DNA of 45,210 bases, taken from Chryseobacterium piscicola. Lineage in GTDB: Bacteria > Bacteroidota > Bacteroidia > Flavobacteriales > Weeksellaceae. The stretch is taken from assembly GCF_900156685.1 (NCBI RefSeq), contig NZ_FTOJ01000013.1:1-45210 (forward strand). The letters run 5' to 3'. Below, piece after piece: positions 10,201 through 18,102 of the stretch. The position numbers and the translations under genes are program-made. The notes under the pieces were generated by a model, which saw only the letters and a list, made by a program, of their open reading frames with translations, was not told where the DNA came from and did not search any database. Position 1 is the stretch's first letter. Every line of letters begins with the position of its first letter.

Positions 10201-13200
10201 TTCAGGACAGAAGGGAAAGAGAATTTTTAGGTTTTGGTATTGTTAAATCCAAAATTTATAATGATCAGACTCTGCATCAGACGATGGTAACGCATTATGA
10301 AACAGATTTCACAGGTAATGAAGGTAACTTCTTTGTACGTTATAATGACTCAAAGGTAAGACAGTATTTTTACAAAAAAGGTTTGGTGAGATCAACATAC
10401 TTGTTGGATAACCAAAATAGAAAGCGAAATGAAACAAGATATTATTACAGGTATTTTGATGTTCCTTCTTCATCAGGATATCAACTGACAGAATCACAGG
10501 CAGAACCTTTATATGACGACATCGGAAGAATAATTCCATTACTGTATAAAACAGAAAAGACATTTACAGAATACACAGGTTCCGGACAGCACAGTAAGAC
10601 AACAATCAATACTGTAGACTCGTACGACAAATATGGTAATGTGAAGCAGGCTACTGACAGAGGGGCTTCAATAACAAATACGACAGATGATGTAAAGACT
10701 GTTATCTCATATCATGCTCCCGGGTCAAAAAATATTGTAGGAATTCCTTCAGAACAATCGGTCATCACAGTTCATAATAATGAAATTATGAGGAAGAGCA
10801 CGACAGTTCTGGATGCGAACCAAAACATTAAACAAATCAAAAAAGATCCTCTGGGAACCAGTACAATTGCCGGAACTTCAGACTTTGATATGGAATATGA
10901 TTCCTACGGGAATATGACAAAGATAACCTATCCAGTTTCTGAAAACGGACAGCGTATGTTCTACATTTATAACTATGATCCGGTGTATCATACTTATTTA
11001 ATATCGACTACAGATGCTTACGGCTTCAGCAGCACAACGCAGTATGACAATAACTATTTGTTAGGTGTACCAAAATCAATTACAAATATCAACGGACAAA
11101 TCTCTCAGTATACTTATGATTCTTTCGGTAGGTTGATAAGTTATCTTGCTCCGACAGATGATAACTGGACTGTAAAGTTACATTACTATCCTTTCAATGT
11201 TGTTCCTGTTGCCATTACTGAAAGAAAAGCTGTTAACAGCGATTCGAACGTTAATTATTTTACCAGTCTGTTTACTGATACATGGGGAGAGGGTATGATG
11301 ATCAAAAAATTAATCAAGAAAGAGAATCAGACCTACTCTTTTACCAATAATGTTTATCAGCTGAAAGACAGATTGGGAAGACCTGTAAAAACAATTTTAA
11401 GAGATAAAATAACAACAGGTACAGATATAATGACTTCTCTGAAGACGTTTGACGAGTATTCGACAGCTGATGATCAGACTGCTCAGATTTATTCCACTAC
11501 ACAATATGATAATCTTGACCGACCGATCAGCATTACACAGAATAATGTAATTACAAATAATGGTACTCAAAATCTTACCTCTCAGATTTTCTACGGATTT
11601 GATGATGACAGATATGGGCACACTCAGTTTTCGACCAAAACTGTTAGCCCTTTAGGGATTACTAACGTTACATATACTGATGAATTTGGAAGAACGACAT
11701 CAACAAGACAAACCAACGGAACAGATGATATTTGGGTTGGTTACAGATATAACCGCCTTAATGAACTGACAACAATGGAGGACGCAGGAAACCATCCTAC
11801 GCAGTATAAATATGACAAACTGGGCAGATCAATTGAGAAAAAATCTCCAGATACTGGCGATTCCGGTTACAAGTATGATCTAAGCGGTAAATTAATTGCT
11901 TCATATAATGCAAATCTTAAGGCAACGAATGAAGAGGTTTTTTATATATACAATTTTGATCAGCTTACAGAGGTCAACTACCCGAATCATTCCGTAAAAT
12001 ATACATACGGGCAGAATCTTAATGAAGAGAAAGGAAGACTGATAAAACAATCCGACAGAACTGGTACTGAATCCTACAAATATGATTTTCTTGGGAATAT
12101 AAACGAAACTATGCGTATCGTGGTAGCACCTAACAACGTTCCAAAAATGTTTAAAACATTTTATACTTATGATATTTATGGACGAATAACGAAAATGCTT
12201 TATCCTGATACAGAAGAAGTGACCTATAATTATGACATGAGAGGTCTTCTGAATAATATTCAAAGCAAACTTCCCGGTGAAACTAAACCAAAGAATATTG
12301 CTTACGATATGATTTATAACAACCGGGATCAGCTAACTTCATACAGAGCAGGTAACGGAACCAAAACTCAATATGATTATGATACCTGGGGAAATGTAAA
12401 AGAACTCTCTTTGTTAAAGGCAATCGATAATACCAATATACGAAAAAACAAATACACTTTTGATGGCAATGGTAACCTATCTGATGTTGCAGGAACTACC
12501 CCGATGTCAGGGAATTTTCCTTCTATGGATTTGGGAATAGCAACCAATAAACATTATAATTATGATTTGTTCGGCAGATTAAATTCAGCACAGATAACAG
12601 CAAAAGGAAAACATTTTACAAAGCATTATGAATTAAATATGGGGTATAATCCCGTAGGAGATATTTTGAGTAAAGATTCCAAAGTAAAAACATACAATAA
12701 TAATGTTGCCTGCCAATACCCGCAAAACGAAGGAGACTTAGGGGAATATGAATATAGTTCTCCAAGCCATCCAAATGCAGTATCTGCAATTAATTATACA
12801 AAAAATGCAGATTTCATTTCTCCGTTGGACTGCCAGGCTGTAGCACCGGCATACCCGGTGACAAACACTCTTGAGGGCTTCGGTTATGATTATAGCGGAA
12901 ATATGATAGTTTCCAAAGAAACTGAATCAGGAAATCTTGTCAATTTCAGACAATTGCTGTGGGATCATGAAAATCGTTTGAAAGCCGTGGCAACTAATCA
13001 TAAAAATTTAAGCTACTATGTTTATGATGCAGGAGGCGACAGAATCTTGAAAAATGACGCTGTGACAATAGATTTTTCTGTAAATGGAAATTCTAATCAG
13101 CAGCTCACGCAAATGGGTAGTTTTGTGTATTATCCCAATGGCTATATGGTCTTGAATGTTGATAATATGAGCAAACACTATTATATGGGTTCGCAAAGAA

Positions 13201-14723
13201 TTGCAACTCGGGTATCCAAAGTTCCAACCCATAGATTTAAGATTGATGTTGCTGACGAATATGCTGAGCTGGCTCAGTTATTAGATGACGAGGTGAAGGA
13301 TATTATTAAGAATACTGATTTACCACCAGCTGAATGGCCTTCTACTGAAGACAGCCAGGGTACGTACACACCACCTTCTTCATCAACCCAGAATAATAAT
13401 CTGTGCGCAGTGTTTATAGAACAGCAGATGTATATATTCCAGCAGTCCGGCAATAAAAAATGTTATAGTAAGTTGTCTAAGTTGTACGTTCAGGCCTTAC
13501 AGAACAATGCTAATTTATGTGATGTATGGAACATGTTCTTACAAGACGAATGTATGAGCGAATACACCCCACCAGAAAGCGTTAAATCTGAAATGTACTG
13601 GATACATCCGGACCACTTCAGCGGAGCTTCCATATTGGTAAATAGTGGAGGAACTGTGACCAATTGGTACGAGTACATGCCGTACGGCGAAATGCTGATG
13701 GAAAATACCACATTCAGTTACGACAACCCTAATAAATACAATGCGAAAGAGTATGACATGGCTACGGGTTACTATTTTTATGGAGCAAGATATTATGATC
13801 CTAAACGTAGTTTCTGGCTATCGGTAGACCCATTATCTGAAATTACCAACTCTCCTTATGCCTATGTTTGGAATGATCCTGTTAACTTTGCAGATCCGAC
13901 GGGGTTGCGAGGTGAGAGAGTGGGAGGTGATAGAAATGGCCCGAAAGGCTGGGGTTTTAAAGATGGAAAGTGGACTTATGTCGCAGGAATGCAAAAAGGA
14001 GATGCGGCTTATAAGAAAGGAGGGTATACAGATTTTGCTGCTGATAATTCTGTAATTGAAAAAGGAAGTATCAATGGTGGAAGTTTTGCACCAGTTTATT
14101 TGGGAAGTTCTCAAAATGATGTTTCATATGCGGAAAGAACTTACACTGAATGGTCGTCTATTAATGGCAGTAATTATGATAACCCATTAGATGGCTATCG
14201 GGCATGGCAATCTAATCCTGGGTATCACAAAGGAGAAGATTTTTGGGATAGAACGTTTAGGGTAATGGCCTACAGTAGCATGGAAGCAAGAAGAGATTTT
14301 TCTTCTGGTGGAAATCACGCAACTGATTTAATTGAATTTGTCGTAAAAGCGCAAGAAACTGTTGATGATACGCAAAGTAAAATTAAATCTGCTGAATTAG
14401 GATATTCCAAAACATTAAACTATAAATCTACTTTTTTCAATGCGTTCCCAGAGCTAGAAGGTGAAGTTATTGTTCATCACGCTATAGAACAACAAGTATT
14501 AAAGAGGTACCCGGCAGTCATTCTTCCACAAGAAATGCATAGTTTAGAAAATTTAAGGGGAATACCCAAAAGTATTAATAATGATGTTCACTTAAGTCAG
14601 ATCAGAAAAATCTGGAATAAATTTTATAAAAAATATCCCAATCCATCTAAACAACAACTTTTAGATCAAGCAACAATTATTGACCAAAAATTTGGTTCAC
14701 AATTTTCACCTCCTTTAAAATAA
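4299..14723 (+). CDS. Giant SpvB/FG-GAP/Rhs polymorphic toxin
   Basis: A 3474-residue protein. Order: a hydrophobic export signal (about 20-45); a beta-rich leader; an SpvB-like domain from about 465 (SYPIEIPAGVGGFQPNVSL, then NKFGWAGTGWDIPYE); calcium-type FG-GAP motifs (DIDGDGLLDK near 834, DVNGDGLVD near 917, DMNGDGLTD near 1699, DFDGDGYPDLL near 1857); a TcdB-middle-like segment; YD/Rhs repeats from about 2080 to 2950; and the Rhs core near 3100-3202 (YGARYYDPKRSFWLSVDPLSE, ending DPTG at 3199-3202). After DPTG a 272-residue variable tip ends in an HNH/EndoVII-like segment (VHHAIEQ at 3392, HSLENLRGIPKSINNDVHLS), so a nuclease toxin is likely. The Rhs cage normally encloses the cleaved tip. 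The start could instead be the Met at 4317. An immunity-type gene follows 5 bp downstream. Confidence 0.88.
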   Translation: MMTINYMKKLFTNSSENLKLFSVFLPVIIFLSSWTAIETSYYIDVASRLVHQINEIPKSSRNTANLRSPISSGIVSNKIVEGFAEEDKGTDVLKTNTNSLITRSVSAKKSDAKPAYDSNTLARAGFIGIIGNIDSDMRDASAADNIFEVELSSVNPEKSYTLTYDVDGYADINSVTRSINGSYAMGGYVKKKNNGWSEVSEKLDPALLRTGENRILFNAIDKGYYYTVKNVRITEVKTSSPEVTFVSQVNTAKVIYVRGFLKNNSGVHSIEINGEQISLKGNEFEYFSDKTNSKGETFLKFSPKGNLKNIEIPRTNDISYLIASSDSYDKLDHNALLADKSMAVFGLRYIDLPPVDLSITNISKEYEGFRIHNLNSSENTFQLSYDEKKLPKGYKEKDISVFSFDYDKKRWMPAKIDSVNVEKKYVVLKSLSEKVDFIVGITMQPESPDNGGGAQTAFNDTPVANPSSKINMIAPPKPNQQGSANISYPIEIPAGVGGFQPNVSLVYNSDNKFGWAGTGWDIPYETIDIDTRWGVPSFGSHETEIYMISGEQLVFRDDYLPNKVPLNEARTPDRQFFYRNGIKEGYLITRKGNSPSTYYWEILDGSGTKKEYYDMLTTASSGNSSGNIVRWYLSKVTDRFGNTINYTYADSYDSGGKNKYLSRISYSNNTAVEFESEAGVRGDMTFNYKMGVKITDSKILSKITVKRANTKIREYQLVNTVVGMFSKRLLTEIIQKDGSGNFFNKYVLKYDTGHQVFDNTATKVYSTPQDNSNVGSFSGGNTSFIAGTYSKNKNFRGAVSFGGGACFLFGINKKGTIGVTGSLDDNHAYGKNQLIDIDGDGLLDKVFYGSNNNINFRKNLRTGFSGVYGSVGLAGVPISRHNMYNTTIGLEYSFSNGVVGANVSTGKSNSPTYFSDVNGDGLVDMINYGEVHFGKIRNGLPQFQSQPQGSSVNVTEETPNAILAGHGAVQDTITTTTTATSLANIVRMWEAPVEGDIHISNEITLNQNSTDGIDVWIEKGEMIKANEDVAAYNPANSTVISSIVTLVSQNQFQGLSATTHVRKGQRIFIVASSKNNEDGDRIRIDNDIRYTSITGGGNLDIKDANNNFYYKFNARSHYLASSQKHNAVGDKSKVSISWDRLDSQMFTDDVDFKIYKSVRSVSDTTGVLIPASTTLIYHQRLLKGNDQVSISPGMNEIPNSDISDLLVNQNLSDPTVTMFHFDVSSDTNVSWEKIRWKPWIVISSDTDTTEVKARVQYNPYSERLINTVYKNFEKYRDREFCDGKVDCPRCNMMGPAVVVFPDFNGDSSTANPHNIGLSTNHNTKVTFSLKIKDDNGNVFTAKNTVDVVNNVMAIPKIDICTFFSTIPIPYQQLVLLPFYFEISSPDYEVAKKLSANNPYILNSAFITDPLMANTGSKADYFGYRSGNTHYNLTTGLVYQGWGAFSYNGSKYTGQSIREAEFNANPFANVPAPGGASPCNPSAPDYYTCLTNYIMQQNSNRYFTPLDLDAELYAYVSPMEPVEIGEYEMQSYLLGVSSTSSTITTTPIFAVPNPRGIIFRSKSESVHAYVNGSIIPWLGISAHGGISTEKTSDYFQDFNGDRYPDIISGSLYQKTNILGQLDQVSSTWEKEIKNKGTIIGAGIGASASIAKFTNTDNKFFSVGAEKDSQAGSSSFALGVGVSVNIGKAWANGSGVWADMNGDGLTDYVSDGNVYINTGNDFVTDNNSWNVSNISSGDSFAVSGGGGFSFANGSWAGGVGLSKSKSTATTGLIDVNGDGMADKIVKVGNTYEMWINDGRSFVPPQNFNKNFSLDSKQNSAGFNFYGTICACFGLKMCISGGASTDNSVSKQEVDLRDFDGDGYPDLLISENDNSLTYYSNNFSKANLLISFESSLQGTIELEYDNKNEKNNFATLIGTTYQMPFSKRVLSRVLVRNFNWIDTTMPSDGEVPNSPPIKPAQTYAFEYEKGIQDRREREFLGFGIVKSKIYNDQTLHQTMVTHYETDFTGNEGNFFVRYNDSKVRQYFYKKGLVRSTYLLDNQNRKRNETRYYYRYFDVPSSSGYQLTESQAEPLYDDIGRIIPLLYKTEKTFTEYTGSGQHSKTTINTVDSYDKYGNVKQATDRGASITNTTDDVKTVISYHAPGSKNIVGIPSEQSVITVHNNEIMRKSTTVLDANQNIKQIKKDPLGTSTIAGTSDFDMEYDSYGNMTKITYPVSENGQRMFYIYNYDPVYHTYLISTTDAYGFSSTTQYDNNYLLGVPKSITNINGQISQYTYDSFGRLISYLAPTDDNWTVKLHYYPFNVVPVAITERKAVNSDSNVNYFTSLFTDTWGEGMMIKKLIKKENQTYSFTNNVYQLKDRLGRPVKTILRDKITTGTDIMTSLKTFDEYSTADDQTAQIYSTTQYDNLDRPISITQNNVITNNGTQNLTSQIFYGFDDDRYGHTQFSTKTVSPLGITNVTYTDEFGRTTSTRQTNGTDDIWVGYRYNRLNELTTMEDAGNHPTQYKYDKLGRSIEKKSPDTGDSGYKYDLSGKLIASYNANLKATNEEVFYIYNFDQLTEVNYPNHSVKYTYGQNLNEEKGRLIKQSDRTGTESYKYDFLGNINETMRIVVAPNNVPKMFKTFYTYDIYGRITKMLYPDTEEVTYNYDMRGLLNNIQSKLPGETKPKNIAYDMIYNNRDQLTSYRAGNGTKTQYDYDTWGNVKELSLLKAIDNTNIRKNKYTFDGNGNLSDVAGTTPMSGNFPSMDLGIATNKHYNYDLFGRLNSAQITAKGKHFTKHYELNMGYNPVGDILSKDSKVKTYNNNVACQYPQNEGDLGEYEYSSPSHPNAVSAINYTKNADFISPLDCQAVAPAYPVTNTLEGFGYDYSGNMIVSKETESGNLVNFRQLLWDHENRLKAVATNHKNLSYYVYDAGGDRILKNDAVTIDFSVNGNSNQQLTQMGSFVYYPNGYMVLNVDNMSKHYYMGSQRIATRVSKVPTHRFKIDVADEYAELAQLLDDEVKDIIKNTDLPPAEWPSTEDSQGTYTPPSSSTQNNNLCAVFIEQQMYIFQQSGNKKCYSKLSKLYVQALQNNANLCDVWNMFLQDECMSEYTPPESVKSEMYWIHPDHFSGASILVNSGGTVTNWYEYMPYGEMLMENTTFSYDNPNKYNAKEYDMATGYYFYGARYYDPKRSFWLSVDPLSEITNSPYAYVWNDPVNFADPTGLRGERVGGDRNGPKGWGFKDGKWTYVAGMQKGDAAYKKGGYTDFAADNSVIEKGSINGGSFAPVYLGSSQNDVSYAERTYTEWSSINGSNYDNPLDGYRAWQSNPGYHKGEDFWDRTFRVMAYSSMEARRDFSSGGNHATDLIEFVVKAQETVDDTQSKIKSAELGYSKTLNYKSTFFNAFPELEGEVIVHHAIEQQVLKRYPAVILPQEMHSLENLRGIPKSINNDVHLSQIRKIWNKFYKKYPNPSKQQLLDQATIIDQKFGSQFSPPLK
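13606..13908 (+). repeat. Rhs core segment, parental copy
   Basis: The conserved core just before the DPTG boundary is repeated at high identity at 39376-39631 and 40945-41236. These shared blocks precede three different C-terminal tips and provide homology for tip exchange. Confidence 0.85.
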
Positions 14724-14728
14724 TAATT

Positions 14729-15145
14729 ATGTACAAATTAATAGAACCTGAAGTTGCAGGTAGTTTAGGCAGAGAAACAGAATTGGATAATTCAGTGTTT
14801 CCTCCTCATGTAAAAAAACTTCATTATGAATTTAGTGGATGGTTAGGAGATGATATTTTGGAGTCTTTCCCATGCTACATAGTAACCGACTCACTACGAG
14901 AAGATTTCGAAAATAATAAATTTACCGGAATTAGTTTTAATGAGGTTATTGTATCTAAGTCTGAAACTTTTTTAGAGATATATCCTGATAGAGAATTACC
15001 CAAATTTTATTGGTTAAAAATTTGTGGTGAGGCATATAAAGATGATTTTTTTATTACAAAAGAAAATGTTTTAGCTATCTCGGAAAAGGTTAATCTTGTA
15101 CTGCTAAGATATAATATTAACAATGCTGACATTGAGGAATTATAA
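14729..15145 (+). CDS. Putative immunity protein for the Rhs nuclease tip
   Basis: A 138-residue, acidic, soluble protein with no signal peptide or membrane segment. It starts 5 bp after the Rhs stop codon, exactly where cognate immunity genes sit in Rhs and CDI loci. I do not recognise a named immunity family with confidence. The inferred role is to bind and block the HNH-like tip in the producing cell. The assignment rests mainly on position; the same toxin-then-small-gene arrangement recurs in the two orphan cassettes at 40454 and 42100. Confidence 0.65.
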   Translation: MYKLIEPEVAGSLGRETELDNSVFPPHVKKLHYEFSGWLGDDILESFPCYIVTDSLREDFENNKFTGISFNEVIVSKSETFLEIYPDRELPKFYWLKICGEAYKDDFFITKENVLAISEKVNLVLLRYNINNADIEEL

Positions 15146-15384
15146 GAATAATTTTTAACTGAATGGATTTATATGATGATTATGGATATGCAAATAAAAA
15201 TTCCATTATACGTTAAGCTACATTTTGATAAATTTTGTTTTGATTGTTAGAGCCTGTTTAAAAATTAAATTAGAAAAATTTGTAAGGAGTGGATCTGTAA
15301 AAAAAATAATTTAAAAAATTGATTGTCAGTTGTTTATGTAGATTATTTTTCGTAACTTGTTGGTAACTAATCAATTAAGCTACG

Positions 15385-15615
15385 GTGAAAAATTACTCTA
15401 CAAACATTTCTGACAATCAATGGCAATTTATAAAAAAGACTTTAAACTTCAATAACAGAAAACGAAAATATGATTTAAGAACCATTTGGGATGCCATTAT
15501 GTATTTAGTTAAAACAGGCTGCCAATGGCGGATGTTGCCTGGAGATTTTCCCAAATGGGAATTGGTCTATTATTATTACAGTAAGTGGGCAAATGCTGAG
15601 GATTTTGATTTGCTT
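15385..15615 (+). pseudogene. IS5/IS427 transposase, N-terminal fragment
   Basis: From a GTG at 15385 this reads 77 residues (starting [20 protein letters not shown], including [18 protein letters not shown]) before the transposon interrupts it at codon 77. This is the DUF4096-like N-terminal region of IS427-group transposases. Joined to 38293-38826 it gives an uninterrupted 254-residue DDE transposase, so the gene was intact before the insertion. Confidence 0.9.
15611..15615. repeat. Target-site duplication TGCTT, outer left
   Basis: TGCTT directly precedes the left end of transposon copy 1 and recurs directly after the right end of copy 2 (38288-38292). This is a 5-bp duplication as expected for Tn3-family insertion, and keeping one copy restores the IS transposase frame. 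Confidence 0.92.
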
Positions 15616-15671
15616 GGGGTCAGTCGACGAAACGGAAAACATAGCACGTTAATGATGGAATCTATTAAGTA
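15616..15671 (+). repeat. Tn3-type terminal inverted repeat, left (copy 1)
   Basis: Pairs with the inverted sequence at 22773-22828 over 56 positions with four mismatches that I can count (positions 25, 38, 42 and 54). Confidence 0.93.
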
Positions 15672-15803
15672 TTGATAAGTAATTTATTATAACTATTCAG
15701 TTAACGAATTTTCATTAAAGATTTGAGTATAAAAAATCAGTATAATTATTTATTCTGAAATTCAGTTTTTATTTTATATTTAGCTAGTTAAAAATTTATA
15801 ATA

Positions 15804-17525
15804 ATGATAAAACAAAACGACAAATTAAAACTGAGGCAATTATTTCTTTATGTCCTTTCAATAGGGTTAATTTCCTTTCAAATTTCGTGTAAGGACGAAT
15901 TAGCAGAAGTCCAAAATGAACAAGCTTTTAAAGAGGAATTGAACAATACTCTTTCAGCGAGAACTTTTTCGGGAGATTCGATTATGTTAGAGAATCCATA
16001 TTCTACGGAAAATATGACAAAAGCTTTTCAAACCATAAAAGATAAAAATCCTGAATATGGGTTCGGAGAATTTGATATTCATACCACTCATTATTATCTT
16101 AAATTTACTCCTGAAAATGAAGAAGAGGTGGGATTACTAAAACGGGACTCTACAATTCATTATTTTGATTATAGGTTAGATGCAGAGTATAGAGAAGGAT
16201 ACTTGGAAAATAGAAATCCAGATAGAGATACTATTTCAGTATATTATACTGCAGTTCCTGTTGGAAAAATTCTTCCTAACGTAAAACATGAAATTTTAAG
16301 TGAATTATATATTCCTGAACAGGATCAATATTTTGCTGATATTAAAGATTACAAAGAATATGAGGTAACGGGTAGAGTTGAAAATAAAACAGATCTTTTC
16401 AATAATCTTTTATTTTCTGCTTACGAACAAACAGGTAACGAGAATGAGTTGCTGACAGAAAATTCAACCCCGCAAGCGAGATGGATTTTTGGAACTAAAT
16501 GGTATCCTAGTGGAAGCATACGCGTCCAGGATGATATAGCCGGGTTAAGACCCGTAACCGGCGCTCAAGTTTTAATGCGACAATGGTTTACTGTTGCACA
16601 AGGAATAACAGATGGAAACGGAAATTTTTCCACTTCTTCTGTTCGTGGAAAAGCTCGATATGTTATTCAGTGGGAAAGATATAATTATAGCGTTCGTGAT
16701 GGATCTTTTTTTCAGGCAGAAACACATGGTCCCGATGTGAAACAACAGTCTTGGCATCCTATCCTAAATGGAGGTAAAGATGAATATCACGCTTTAATAC
16801 ACCAAGCAGCCCATGACTTCTATTATGGAAATAGATTTGCTCTAATATCACCTCCAATGAATAATCATTTTTATAATTTTGGCAGACAGACTCAGATAAA
16901 AATTGCAGGTAGATTATCAAATTCTGGTCCTACATCTTCCTTTTCTCATTTAAGAAGTGAAATTACATTTGGACTTTCAGCTCAGGTTCATATAAAAGAT
17001 TATGGAAAACCATCTGATCAAGTATATGGGACTACAATTCATGAATTAAGCCATGCTTTGCACTCTGTAAAAGATAGATCATCTTATAATGATATTGTGC
17101 AAGATTCTTTTTTATCTGGAAATACACAAGTGAGAAAAAGAAATCGTAGATTATTGGAGAGTTGGCCAACTGCAGTGGAAATTCTTATGACTCTAGAAAG
17201 ATATAGGATAAGATTTAATAATCCAAATTATTTAGTTTATCAAAATCTTACTTTAAATTATCAAAATTATCAATTTAGAACTATCGCAGCAGAGAATTTA
17301 TATACTTCTGGGATTTATGATATGACAGATACTGTTAATCAAAGAAGGATTTTTGGAGCAGGCTATCCAATGGATCAAGTAGATGGATATACAATTAAAG
17401 AGCTGGAAAATGCTTTATCAGGCGCGAGATATTGGAACGACTATAGAGATAAAGTTAAAGTAATGTATCCTAATAAACCTACTAGACCTTTTGTAGATGA
17501 ATTATTTGCTAACTGGCAAGATTAA
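15804..17525 (+). CDS. Transposon-borne HExxH metalloprotease-like lipoprotein (copy 1)
   Basis: A 573-residue protein. The signal sequence ends in a lipobox (FQISCK, Cys about residue 29), so the mature protein is probably an outer-membrane or surface lipoprotein. Around residues 255-300 is a CNA-B/carboxypeptidase-regulatory-like beta segment (TGAQVLMRQWFTVAQGITDG). Residues 410-420 hold TTIHELSHALH, a zinc HExxH motif with His413, Glu414 and His417. ESWPTAVE starts at Glu452 and could supply the third ligand. I infer a gluzincin-like metalloprotease, but no named family was recognised. It is the first of three passenger genes and is followed after 5 bp by a second lipoprotein. Such cargo is unusual for the Tn3 family, whose passengers are usually resistance or catabolic genes. 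Confidence 0.75.
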   Translation: MIKQNDKLKLRQLFLYVLSIGLISFQISCKDELAEVQNEQAFKEELNNTLSARTFSGDSIMLENPYSTENMTKAFQTIKDKNPEYGFGEFDIHTTHYYLKFTPENEEEVGLLKRDSTIHYFDYRLDAEYREGYLENRNPDRDTISVYYTAVPVGKILPNVKHEILSELYIPEQDQYFADIKDYKEYEVTGRVENKTDLFNNLLFSAYEQTGNENELLTENSTPQARWIFGTKWYPSGSIRVQDDIAGLRPVTGAQVLMRQWFTVAQGITDGNGNFSTSSVRGKARYVIQWERYNYSVRDGSFFQAETHGPDVKQQSWHPILNGGKDEYHALIHQAAHDFYYGNRFALISPPMNNHFYNFGRQTQIKIAGRLSNSGPTSSFSHLRSEITFGLSAQVHIKDYGKPSDQVYGTTIHELSHALHSVKDRSSYNDIVQDSFLSGNTQVRKRNRRLLESWPTAVEILMTLERYRIRFNNPNYLVYQNLTLNYQNYQFRTIAAENLYTSGIYDMTDTVNQRRIFGAGYPMDQVDGYTIKELENALSGARYWNDYRDKVKVMYPNKPTRPFVDELFANWQD

Positions 17526-17530
17526 AAATA

Positions 17531-18028
17531 ATGAAAACACTACTATTACTAAGTTTTGGTTTGCTTACGATATGCTGTGGAACTGATCAGGGGGAAAGTA
17601 TTGATTATACATATAGTATATCAAATAATGCTGGACAAAATATCAAATTAGTACCTTACATAAATGGTGTTCCTGAAATGGAAAATGCCATTACACTAGC
17701 GAATAACGAAAAATTCACCAAAAAATATACGTATAAGCCACCAGGTGCAGCTGGCTTTAATATGACAGGATTGTTTAAAGCAACAGCAGCTGGAAGTATT
17801 ACTCATGTAGGTGTAATTTACAATAATAACCATATAAATCTTTTTACTGTATTCTCAGAACAGTGTCCAACATGTGCTAATATTCCTAATAATCCCTATC
17901 CGATTATTTATAATGAAAATATTAGAAATTTGTTTAATATAAGTTTCAATGATGAACAAGTAGAAACTTATTCAATAACTTCTGAAGATTATCAGAATGC
18001 TACTGATTGTGGTGGCAATTGCTATTAA
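17531..18028 (+). CDS. Small transposon-borne lipoprotein (copy 1)
   Basis: A 165-residue protein with a short hydrophobic leader and lipobox (LLTICCG, Cys16 or 17). The body is beta-rich and has two cysteine pairs (CPTC near 116 and CGGNC near the C-terminus). I do not recognise a family. It starts 5 bp after the metalloprotease-like gene and ends just before a strong terminator, so the two form an operon. A partner, inhibitor or substrate-binding role for the protease is possible but only inferred from position. Confidence 0.7.
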   Translation: MKTLLLLSFGLLTICCGTDQGESIDYTYSISNNAGQNIKLVPYINGVPEMENAITLANNEKFTKKYTYKPPGAAGFNMTGLFKATAAGSITHVGVIYNNNHINLFTVFSEQCPTCANIPNNPYPIIYNENIRNLFNISFNDEQVETYSITSEDYQNATDCGGNCY

Positions 18029-18039
18029 AGAAAAAGATT

Positions 18040-18079
18040 AAGAGTCCGTTTCATACCTAGTAAAAACGGACTCTTTTTT
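18040..18079 (+). terminator. Rho-independent terminator after the lipoprotein operon (copy 1)
   Basis: A 12-bp perfect stem (AAGAGTCCGTTT / AAACGGACTCTT) with a 12-nt loop, followed by a T run. Repeated at 33499-33538. Confidence 0.9.
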
Positions 18080-18102
18080 ATAACAAATAAAAAATTTCAA
18101 AT

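Larger units (their letters stand above)
15250..15615 (+). mobile_element. IS5-family (IS427-type) element, left half
   Basis: The left inverted end begins GAGCCTGTTTAAA at 15250, preceded by TTA (15247-15249). The right half lies at 38288-38834 and ends with the matching inverted GAGTCTGTTTAAA, followed by TTA (38835-38837). Removing the inserted 22.7 kb gives a 908-bp element flanked by a 3-bp TTA duplication. The Tn3-type transposon copy 1 begins directly at 15616. Confidence 0.88.

Noticed and set aside
14729..15145. Naming the Rhs immunity gene as a specific Imm family
   Set aside because: No motif was recognised with enough certainty; only position supports the role.
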